The notes beneath the pieces are model-generated. The model was not told the DNA's origin and did not search any database. It saw only the letters and a list, made by a program, of their open reading frames with translations. The translations under genes and the position numbers were made by a program. Shown piece by piece: positions 52,184 through 60,020 of a stretch of 64,000 bases of DNA. Origin of the DNA: Halomonas ramblicola (lineage in GTDB: Bacteria > Pseudomonadota > Gammaproteobacteria > Pseudomonadales > Halomonadaceae); assembly GCF_030409215.1 (NCBI RefSeq), contig NZ_JAUFPL010000028.1:1-64000 (forward strand), read 5' to 3'. Each line of letters starts with the position of its first letter. Within the stretch, counting starts at the first letter, position 1.

Positions 52184-53617
52184 TTAATTACTAACAAGCA
52201 GCCCCTCGATTCTTCCACTTATCAAAGGAAGGAGATTTTCTTGCCAACTTTGTGAGTTTACCACAGGTAGCGACACGATGTCTCTTAGAGTATCTTCACA
52301 GGAAGACAGGCTTAGCTTCTCCAGGAAAATTTTTCTATCGCTCCCTCTCTTCTCGTAATGCTCCTCTTCACCAAGTTGCCTGCGTAGCGCGAGCCCAAGT
52401 GTCTCAGGCTTTACTGGAATAATGGCCCCTTCATCAGCAAGCCACTGCGTCGCGGGGGTTACATGGGCGAACACAACCAATCCCATGGCCAAGGCATCCA
52501 CCAGCTTGGCCGGCAACTGGAATTGAGCGACCAGAGAACTGCCCTCCTGAAGTAGAACTGTGTAATCCCCGATAGCAACAATATCGGGAATATCACCATA
52601 GGGCTGGTCAGGAATGAAGCGGCAATTCACAACTTCAACCTGTTGGAGTTCATTCTTCAGGCTGGCATCGGGAAACTCACCCACAATCACGAACCAAACA
52701 TCGTCTCGGCCCAAGGCAGCGATGGCCTGGGCCGTTTCCAGTAGCCCCTTATGTCTGCGCGGCGTACCGAAGAACAGTACCACCTTGATATGTTCCGGTA
52801 TCCCCCAGCGACGACGGGCACGAGCCCGGCGATTTTGGCTTGGCACAAAGCGGGTTTCGTCACGCACATGGGGGACCAGTTTGCCACCATAGCGCTGCTG
52901 AAGTGCAGGATTGGAAACGGTGGCCACGCCGAAGCGTGACACCTGGCCAACCGTCAATCGCGTCCAATAGCTGGCATGCAGTTTATTGAACGGAGGCAAC
53001 CGCCCTAGCTCCCCCAAGGCCTGTTTCAGGGGTAACGGCTCGGACGCCGCCACGAAGCCCAGCTCTTCATCGTCGATGTCCCAAACCACCTGAGCTCCCC
53101 ATACCAAGGAGTAGAGCAGCCCGAATACCAAATTGGGGAAGCGTGGCTTCGAGAGGTGCACCAGATCGTATGGATGCTCAGCCACCAATTGCAATGCCTG
53201 GGACACGAAGTCAGCCTCATCCTCAACGAAGATGCTATGGCATGGCGTCTTGCTACCCTGCATGGGAGGCCACAGATCACGGCCCCAGCGTGGGAAGATC
53301 GCACCGATGATCTCCACCCGGGGGGTTACGCGGCGATAGGCATCGGCCAGCGTCAGTACCCGGCCAGCGGGATTGTGTGCCAGGTCCCAACCACATACCG
53401 CAACTCGAGCGGGAGCCCCTCCCCGACGAGCTGCCATGCGTTGCCGGAGATAATGTCTACGAGCCAGGGTCAGGTTGGCTTCGAGAAGCGGAAACAGCTC
53501 ACTCTGACCATTCAACGACTGCGCACCGGCCAAATAGCGGCGAGTGGCTAGCTTGTAATCCCCGTCACGAAACGCCTGGTTGCCTTGGGCCAGGAAGGAG
53601 GCACGATTCGGTGTCAT
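52184..53617 (-). CDS. GT-B glycosyltransferase with TPR-like N terminus
   Basis: A 477-residue protein. The first 60 residues (NQAFRDGDYKLATRRYLAG) resemble a TPR hairpin, then a GT-B pair: an acceptor domain with VAVCGWDLAHNPAGRVLTLA and a donor domain with KVVLFFGTPRRHKGLLETA and KLVDALAMGLVVFA. The ATG at 53617 overlaps the pgm stop (ATGA), so it is translated from the same message. The exact sugar is not readable. Confidence 0.82.
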   Translation of the reverse strand: MTPNRASFLAQGNQAFRDGDYKLATRRYLAGAQSLNGQSELFPLLEANLTLARRHYLRQRMAARRGGAPARVAVCGWDLAHNPAGRVLTLADAYRRVTPRVEIIGAIFPRWGRDLWPPMQGSKTPCHSIFVEDEADFVSQALQLVAEHPYDLVHLSKPRFPNLVFGLLYSLVWGAQVVWDIDDEELGFVAASEPLPLKQALGELGRLPPFNKLHASYWTRLTVGQVSRFGVATVSNPALQQRYGGKLVPHVRDETRFVPSQNRRARARRRWGIPEHIKVVLFFGTPRRHKGLLETAQAIAALGRDDVWFVIVGEFPDASLKNELQQVEVVNCRFIPDQPYGDIPDIVAIGDYTVLLQEGSSLVAQFQLPAKLVDALAMGLVVFAHVTPATQWLADEGAIIPVKPETLGLALRRQLGEEEHYEKRGSDRKIFLEKLSLSSCEDTLRDIVSLPVVNSQSWQENLLPLISGRIEGLLVSN

Positions 53618-55203
53618 TCCGCCACCAGTACCTGATCCATCAGCGTCTGAGCTGACCCAACCAGTTTCTCCAGGTGCCACTCTCCCTTGAAACTCTCGGC
53701 ATAGACCTTGTAGAGCGCCTCGGTGCCGCTTGGCCGTGCGGCGAACCAGCCCTTCTCGGTAACCACCTTCACGCCACCAATGGGGGCCTGATTCCCCGGT
53801 GCCTCGGTCAGCACCTCTCGAACGGGTTCACCGGCCAGGGAATCGATGGCGAGGTTCTCGGGCGACAGGCGCTTGAAGGCGGCCTTCCGCTCCGGGGCAC
53901 AGGGCGTATCGACACGAAGATAGTGCGGCTCGCCATGGCGCTGTACCAGTTCTCGGTAGTACTCACCCGGCGTCTTGCCGGTCACCGCGGTGATCTCGGC
54001 GGCGAGCAGGCACAGGATGATGCCATCCTTGTCGGTGGACCAGGGCTGCCCGCTTCGCGTCAGGAAGCTGGCTCCGGCGCTCTCCTCTCCGCCGAAGGCC
54101 AACCAGCCATGATGCAAGCCATCCACGAACCACTTGAAGCCAACCGGAACCTCGTGCAACTCGCGCCCCCGGGAGGCGAGGATGCGATCGATCATCGAGG
54201 ATGACACCAGCGTCTTGCCGAATTTCAACTCACTCCCCCACTCGGGGCGATGGTCGAGCAAATAGTCGATGCATACCGCCAGGAAGTGGTTCGGGTTCAT
54301 CAGCCCGAAGGCATCCACGATGCCGTGACGATCCGCATCCGGGTCATTGCCGAAGGCGAGGTCGAACTGATCCTTGATGGCGAGCAGGTTGGCCATGGCG
54401 GCGCTGCTGGAGCAATCCATGCGGATCTTGCCGTCGTGGTCCGGCGGCATGAACACGAAGGAGGGATCCTGCTCGGTGTTGACGATGGAAAGATCCAATT
54501 CGAAGCGCTCGGCCACCGCCTGCCATACCGGCAGGGCCGTTCCCCCCATCGGGTCTACGCCCAGCTTCAACCCTGCTGTGGCGATGGCCGGCATATCCAC
54601 CACTTGGTCGAGGGCCGCGACATAGGCGGCAACGTAGTCATAGGGCCGGGAGAGCTCCCTGGCCCGCTCAAGCGAAACCCACTCAACGCCTACCAACTGT
54701 CCCTGGAGATAGCGATTGGCCTGGTGCTCGATCCAGGCAGTCGCTTCCGTCCCCGCGGGACCGCCATGGGACGGGTTGTACTTGATTCCCCCATCCTCCG
54801 GAGGGTTGTGCGAGGGGGTGATGACCAGGCCATCGGCGAGCCATTCGGGTTGTTCGGCGTTGTGCAGCAGGATGGCGCGACTGACCAACGGGGTTGCCAC
54901 GACGCCCTCGTCGTGGGCGATACGAACATCCACGCCATTGCCGGCCAACACCCGCAAGGCGACTTCCCAGGCAGGCCTGGACAACGCATGGGTATCGTGA
55001 CCGAGAAACAGCTGACCTGTGTACCCAACCATGCGGCGATAATCCACCACCGCCTGAGCGATGGCCAGGATATGGTCTGCATTGAAGCTACCCTTCAGCG
55101 ATGAGCCGCGATGTCCCGAGGTCCCGAAGCCTACCTGCTGATCGGCTTGCCCCGGATCCGGATGGCGTTCGTGGAACGCCTTAACCACTTCTTCCATCGG
55201 CAC
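53614..55203 (-). CDS. pgm: Alpha-D-phosphohexomutase, phosphoglucomutase
   Basis: A 529-residue enzyme that interconverts glucose-6-phosphate and glucose-1-phosphate. The phosphoserine loop is ITPSHNPPEDGG (about 128-139), metal binding is DPDADRHG (about 298-305), the sugar loop is GGEESAGASF (about 367), and the phosphate-binding RPSGTEALYK lies near the end. It feeds both UDP-glucose for ugd, 21 bases upstream, and glucose-1-phosphate for rfbF. The N terminus is shorter by roughly 17 residues than E. coli Pgm from memory. Confidence 0.94.
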   Translation of the reverse strand: MPMEEVVKAFHERHPDPGQADQQVGFGTSGHRGSSLKGSFNADHILAIAQAVVDYRRMVGYTGQLFLGHDTHALSRPAWEVALRVLAGNGVDVRIAHDEGVVATPLVSRAILLHNAEQPEWLADGLVITPSHNPPEDGGIKYNPSHGGPAGTEATAWIEHQANRYLQGQLVGVEWVSLERARELSRPYDYVAAYVAALDQVVDMPAIATAGLKLGVDPMGGTALPVWQAVAERFELDLSIVNTEQDPSFVFMPPDHDGKIRMDCSSSAAMANLLAIKDQFDLAFGNDPDADRHGIVDAFGLMNPNHFLAVCIDYLLDHRPEWGSELKFGKTLVSSSMIDRILASRGRELHEVPVGFKWFVDGLHHGWLAFGGEESAGASFLTRSGQPWSTDKDGIILCLLAAEITAVTGKTPGEYYRELVQRHGEPHYLRVDTPCAPERKAAFKRLSPENLAIDSLAGEPVREVLTEAPGNQAPIGGVKVVTEKGWFAARPSGTEALYKVYAESFKGEWHLEKLVGSAQTLMDQVLVAE

Positions 55204-55224
55204 GCCCTCCTTCGATCCGTGTCG

Positions 55225-56391
55225 TCAGTCGCTACCGAACAGGTCGCGGGTGTAGACCTTATCAGCCACGTCAGCCAACTCCTCGACCATGCGGTTGGCG
55301 AGAATAACATCGGCCTGCGACTTGAAGACAGGCAAGTCCTTGATAACACGAGAGCCATAAAACTGCTCTTCGTCCAGTACCGGCTCGTATACCACCACTT
55401 CTATGCCCTTGGCCTTGATTCGCTTCATCACCCCCTGCATGGCGCTGGCACGGAAGTTATCGGAACCCGACTTCATGATCAGTCGGTAGACCCCCACCAC
55501 CTTGGGGTTACGCCGCATCACCGATTCCGCGATGAAGTCCTTGCGGGTGCGGTTGGCCTCGACGATGGCCTGGATCAGGTTGTTGGGCACGTCCTGATAG
55601 TTGGCCAGCAGCTGCTTGGTGTCCTTGGGTAGGCAGTAGCCGCCATAACCGAACGAGGGGTTGTGGTAGTGGCTGCCGATGCGTGGGTCCAGCCCCACCC
55701 CATCGATGATCTGGCGGGTGTCCAGGCCGTGGGTCTCGGCGTAGGTATCCAGCTCGTTGAAGTAAGCCACGCGCATCGCCAGGTAGGTGTTGGCGAACAG
55801 CTTAATCGCCTCCGCCTCGGTGCTGTTGGTGAACAGCACCGGTACATCCTGCTTGACGGCCCCCTGCTTGAGCAGGTTAGCGAAGGTCTCGGCACGCTCG
55901 GAGCGCTCCCCGACGATGATCCGCGACGGATAGAGGTTGTCGTAAAGCGCCTTTCCCTCGCGTAGGAACTCCGGCGAGAAGATCAGGTTCTGGGTACCGA
56001 ACCGCTCACATGCCTCGGCGGTAAAGCCCACCGGCACGGTGGATTTTATCACCATCACTGCATCGGGATTGATATCCAGCACATCCTGGATCACCGCCTC
56101 GACACTGCTCGTATTGAAGTAATTGGTCTCCGGGTCGTAGTCGGTCGGCGTGGCGATCACCACGAAGTCTGCCCCCAAATAGGCCGCTTCCTTGTCCAGG
56201 GTCGCCGTGAAATTCAGTTCACGGTTCACTAGAAAGTCAGAGATCTCCGCATCTTCGATGGGCGACTGCCTATCGTTCAGCAGCGCCACTTTGTCTGGCA
56301 CGATATCCAGTGCAACCACTTCATTGTGCTGGGCTAAGAGCATGGCATTGGAAAGGCCTACATATCCAGTACCAGCGATAGCAAGTTTCAT
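55225..56391 (-). CDS. ugd: UDP-glucose 6-dehydrogenase, short form
   Basis: A 388-residue UDP-glucose dehydrogenase of the subgroup found in E. coli capsule loci. It has [16 protein letters not shown], the active-site [14 protein letters not shown] (cysteine about residue 257), and KSTVPVGFT. The ATG at 56391 gives MKLAIAG and is preferred over a start 12 bases upstream. It differs in length and sequence from the ugd at 6331, so the two are not recent duplicates. A truncated copy of its first third lies at 57398-57706. It makes UDP-glucuronate for the acidic polymer. Confidence 0.94.
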   Translation of the reverse strand: MKLAIAGTGYVGLSNAMLLAQHNEVVALDIVPDKVALLNDRQSPIEDAEISDFLVNRELNFTATLDKEAAYLGADFVVIATPTDYDPETNYFNTSSVEAVIQDVLDINPDAVMVIKSTVPVGFTAEACERFGTQNLIFSPEFLREGKALYDNLYPSRIIVGERSERAETFANLLKQGAVKQDVPVLFTNSTEAEAIKLFANTYLAMRVAYFNELDTYAETHGLDTRQIIDGVGLDPRIGSHYHNPSFGYGGYCLPKDTKQLLANYQDVPNNLIQAIVEANRTRKDFIAESVMRRNPKVVGVYRLIMKSGSDNFRASAMQGVMKRIKAKGIEVVVYEPVLDEEQFYGSRVIKDLPVFKSQADVILANRMVEELADVADKVYTRDLFGSD

Positions 56392-56519
56392 ATACACCAC
56401 CAAGAATGTAATTAATCATCATCTAAGGAACCGGTAAACAATTCAGCATCCGGTCTGTGGAACTTCCCGAGAGCGGCATTTCTTCTCCAACTAGCTTGAC
56501 TGTGGGGGCCCCTTTCTAG

Positions 56520-57281
56520 TCAATCAGCCGGGAGCCGACAGGTGCTTGAGAACCTCCTACGCAGGAGCCATCCAAATATCGCCCTCTCTATTCTCGATAC
56601 ATCAGCAGGCTTTCGGACATTCTTTACCTCGGCGCTCTTAGACAATTGAATCAGTTCTGCGGGAGCCTCTATGAATGAAAAAAACGAGGGCAACACTCCA
56701 TCGCCACCGACGGCATGATCATAGCTTATAGTCGTGATAGTACCTCGACTATGCTTCCTCCACTTCTTTATGAATGCGCGACAATTGAAGTAAAATACCC
56801 AATCATTCTTAATTACCACTTTTTCTTTGAGAAGTGCTTCCAGCGCAAATTTCCTAAAACTATAATCAAGCCCATGCTTCAAAAGCTCTGCATACAAAGA
56901 TACTGCATAAATATCAGCCCTTCGGAAAAAGTATATATATACTAAGTCATGCCCATTACTTACAAGTATATCTTCAAATCTTGTGAGGGCATCAGGCCTG
57001 TCAACGAAATATTCAAAATCTTCCGAAGACAAGACTGCTGTAGATTCAGATCGTTGAGCCAGTTCCTCCACTAAGTCTGAAATAGTGCCACGCTCCGGCT
57101 TAAAGCGTGGATCATTCCTCATTTCCCAGCCGATATTATGATGACCCGATTTTTTATTTAACGTCCCTGATTGGGGTATGAAAATGCCAGCAGTTTTCAA
57201 TGCATCTTCATTCTCCCTTATAAATACTTGTATTGATGTAGTTCCCGTCTTATGAGAGCCCGCGTGGATAAAAACCTTCAT
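56520..57281 (-). CDS. Sulfotransferase-like protein
   Basis: A 253-residue protein with the PAPS-binding loop KVFIHAGSHKTGTTSIQ at residues 2-18 and the 3'-phosphate region LVYIYFFRRADIYAVSLY near residue 112. It is shorter than the homologues at 48170 and 57818 and ends in a basic RRRFSSTCR tail, so the C terminus may be altered. It sits between the intact ugd and the truncated ugd copy and is AT-rich, marking it as cargo of that duplication. Confidence 0.72.
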   Translation of the reverse strand: MKVFIHAGSHKTGTTSIQVFIRENEDALKTAGIFIPQSGTLNKKSGHHNIGWEMRNDPRFKPERGTISDLVEELAQRSESTAVLSSEDFEYFVDRPDALTRFEDILVSNGHDLVYIYFFRRADIYAVSLYAELLKHGLDYSFRKFALEALLKEKVVIKNDWVFYFNCRAFIKKWRKHSRGTITTISYDHAVGGDGVLPSFFSFIEAPAELIQLSKSAEVKNVRKPADVSRIERAIFGWLLRRRFSSTCRLPAD

Positions 57282-57397
57282 AACTTACTCTCTACAGCCC
57301 TCACCATATTAAGACAAGCTATCGAAAACATGCCACATTGAAAAGCTTGGTTACCTGAATAATAATCTTTGCTTTGGTTTCTGCAAACCCTACGCTG

Positions 57398-57706
57398 CTA
57401 ATGCAGGTTGTGTGCCTTCCCGCTTGTGTTGAAGTAGTTGGTCTCCGGGTCGTAGTCCGTCGGCGTGGCAATCACCACGAAATCAGCATCGCGATAGGCC
57501 GCTTCCTTGTCCAGCGTCGCTGTGAAATTCAGTTCACGGTTCACTAGAAAGTCAGAGATCTCCACATCTTCGATAAGTGATTTCTTATCGTTAAGTAGTG
57601 CCACCTTCGCCGATACGGTATCTAGCGCCACCACCTTGTTTTGTTGCGCAAGCAACATTGCATTGGAAAGGCCTACATAACTTGTACCGGCGACAGCAAT
57701 ATTCAA
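57398..57706 (-). pseudogene. Truncated duplicate of the ugd 5' end
   Basis: 102 codons whose first 95 match the start of the ugd at 55225-56391: [20 protein letters not shown] versus [20 protein letters not shown], and a shared [20 protein letters not shown]. The match then ends abruptly and the frame runs on for seven unrelated codons. The catalytic domain and the nucleotide loop's central Gly (now Ser) are lost, so it is non-functional. It lies upstream of the sulfotransferase gene at 56520. Confidence 0.9.
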
Positions 57707-57817
57707 ACCCCTTCCCTCTTATTGTAGCCAGATGATAAAACCTAAAAAATCATAGGCAAGAGCTTAGCCAATAAAGATAAAGCGCCACTCACAAACAAGA
57801 AAAAAGATAAAGAAACA

Positions 57818-58843
57818 TCAATCATCACACTCTAACAACCTAACTCTCTTTTCAATTTTTTCTAGCCGCTTAATTATGTTTACAAACAAAAAACTAGTGA
57901 TTTTTACAGCTTCTTCCAGCTCTAAATAAGCGCTTACGTGCTTCTTATCTTCTTCCTCATAAAAAAGGTTGCCATCTTCTCTTCCCAAATACTCTTTCGC
58001 TATGTATGAATAGTCTTCACTGTACCTATCCAAAATCTCTTTTCTTACATCCCTGCTTATCAAAGTGTAGCTACGATATATCTCACTGGTAGATCTATGC
58101 TTTGCATTAGAATATTCAATAAGTGGTCTTAGCAAATACTGTGCTTCCTTTTTAGTCTGGAGCACTGCATTTGACATCCTTTTAAACTCTAATGCATCAA
58201 TCGACAACCTTGGATTGGGATTCTTCTCAGGATAAGAAAATCCTTCTTCCTTAATTCCAACATGCGAAAGAAAATCACTGAATATAGACCCGCTCACCAT
58301 TTGCTTTCTCTGATATGGGCGAACAACTACATTCTCTTTCCCAAATATTTCACTAATATTAGAAATCTCTTCCACTTGATTCCCAGCAAAACTGAGAGAA
58401 AACTCTTCAACTGTTGTACCATTACGCAGAGTCCCATCTTTCACCCATTGTTCATACGCACTCTCATTCCACTGATCCTGTCGACGAATATAATAAATAC
58501 ACACAACTCGCCAGTCATAAAAAAGCGACTTGATCCACAAGAATAAATCTTTCCCCCATTGACCACGAAGGCGGGAGTGGAAAATTTCTGATGACACAAG
58601 AACACATGACTTATTTTCACTTTCACTTCTGACTTTTTCCCATAGGAGTCTAGGATCTATCGGTGCACTGTCTCTCCCTCCTGCGAGGTCATGATGCGCG
58701 ATAAACCGATTACTCTCTACCGCACCGATCGTAGGTACCCACACCCCTTTCTCATCAAGAAGATGGCGATTTATGAAAAAAAACTCTTGTAAGGCAGAGG
58801 TTCCCGTTTTTCCTGCACCCACATGAATATATATTTGCTTCAT
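57818..58843 (-). CDS. Sulfotransferase-like protein
   Basis: A 341-residue protein starting KQIYIHVGAGKTGTSALQ, the phosphosulfate-binding loop, with VVCIYYIRRQDQWNESAYEQ near residue 112 supplying the 3'-phosphate arginine and serine. It is longer than the neighbour at 56520. The AT-rich codon use is shared with the next genes to the right. It lies seven bases downstream of the WsaF-like gene and probably shares its message, which suggests that the rhamnan-type glycan assembled there is sulfated. Confidence 0.8.
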   Translation of the reverse strand: MKQIYIHVGAGKTGTSALQEFFFINRHLLDEKGVWVPTIGAVESNRFIAHHDLAGGRDSAPIDPRLLWEKVRSESENKSCVLVSSEIFHSRLRGQWGKDLFLWIKSLFYDWRVVCIYYIRRQDQWNESAYEQWVKDGTLRNGTTVEEFSLSFAGNQVEEISNISEIFGKENVVVRPYQRKQMVSGSIFSDFLSHVGIKEEGFSYPEKNPNPRLSIDALEFKRMSNAVLQTKKEAQYLLRPLIEYSNAKHRSTSEIYRSYTLISRDVRKEILDRYSEDYSYIAKEYLGREDGNLFYEEEDKKHVSAYLELEEAVKITSFLFVNIIKRLEKIEKRVRLLECDD

Positions 58844-58850
58844 CTTGAGC

Positions 58851-60017
58851 TCACCTTAACGTCAATCTTTTTTTTACAATTTCAAAAACCGAATCCCAGC
58901 TAAATTTAGAAACCGTGATTCGCCCCTGCTCTCTCAATGACATCCATCGTTCATTGTCTCGAACAAGATCATGGATTTTTTGAGCGGCAATTTCTGGGTT
59001 AGGCTCTATTAACAACGCATTTTCTTCATTCAACAACCATTGATTATTTTCATTATGGTTTGTAACAGTTACACAGCCACTAGCCATGTATTCCAAAGGT
59101 TGATAAGAAGGGTGAGGCGTCATCATATACACTAAGCCTAGATCAGAACTGCGATACAGGGCAGCCACTTCACCCATTGTTTTCAGCAGTCCCCAGTTCT
59201 CAACAATACCCTCTACACCATAACGCTCTTCATCCCATTCTTCCCCTACTGAAATAATCTGCACATTGTCTTTTAGTTTTCTTTTTACAGCTTTCAATGT
59301 TTCCAGGCCCAAATAAAAGCAATTCCTAGGATTACTGGGTCTTCCGTAAAAGACAATTCTGACAGGCCGGCCAATCCTGCTTTTTTCCTCATCGAACTTA
59401 AACTGCTTCTGGTCTACGCCAGGAGAGAACATGACGACATCACTGGAATATTGCTTATACTTGTTTCCTACCCCCGAAGTATTCGCAATGCACGAAAAGC
59501 CAAAACGATATGTCTGTTCAATCAAGCCAAAAAGATTTCCGGCTGCATAGAAATTTGGCTCGTAGTCCTGCATTAGATAGAATTTTCGGGATGTTTTGTT
59601 ATATTTCAGCTGTAGATAGGCAGTTGTCCAGAGCGTGCAAAACGAGACATTGGATGGCGGGATTTTATCTATGTCATCCCGGCCTCTGACGAAAACTGTA
59701 ATAAAAAACCTCAGGTTCGGAAAAAAATATTGCAGAGAGTCACTGAGCTCTTGGCTATTAAAGGGTTTTCCAAAATGAGAATAAACAACAATGTTGTTCA
59801 AGGTGCCCCACTCTTCACTGAAGTGCTGGGCTAGCATGAACACGGTTCTTACCCCACCTTTCAAGGCATGAGTGACAGGAGGTAAAAACCAAGTAATCAG
59901 ATCATTACATATCTCGTGCTTAGCCCCCTCTTTCAGACAATCCGCATTATTCTTGACATCACTGTAAGTTGCATCTGCAACTTCTGCCAAGCCAGATTCT
60001 TCAAATCCTTTTTTCAT
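58851..60017 (-). CDS. WsaF-like rhamnosyltransferase family glycosyltransferase
   Basis: A 388-residue GT-B protein with WFLPPVTHALKGGVRTVFML near residue 45, FYLMQDYEPNFYAAG (about 165), IVFYGRPSNPRNCFYLGLE (about 225) and PHPSYQPLEYMASGCVTV (about 305). This set matches the S-layer glycan transferase WsaF and its bacterial relatives, which add rhamnose. It lies three bases from the large multi-domain gene upstream, so they are one operon. The AT-rich composition differs from the left part of the locus. Confidence 0.82.
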   Translation of the reverse strand: MKKGFEESGLAEVADATYSDVKNNADCLKEGAKHEICNDLITWFLPPVTHALKGGVRTVFMLAQHFSEEWGTLNNIVVYSHFGKPFNSQELSDSLQYFFPNLRFFITVFVRGRDDIDKIPPSNVSFCTLWTTAYLQLKYNKTSRKFYLMQDYEPNFYAAGNLFGLIEQTYRFGFSCIANTSGVGNKYKQYSSDVVMFSPGVDQKQFKFDEEKSRIGRPVRIVFYGRPSNPRNCFYLGLETLKAVKRKLKDNVQIISVGEEWDEERYGVEGIVENWGLLKTMGEVAALYRSSDLGLVYMMTPHPSYQPLEYMASGCVTVTNHNENNQWLLNEENALLIEPNPEIAAQKIHDLVRDNERWMSLREQGRITVSKFSWDSVFEIVKKRLTLR

Positions 60018-60020
60018 ATT

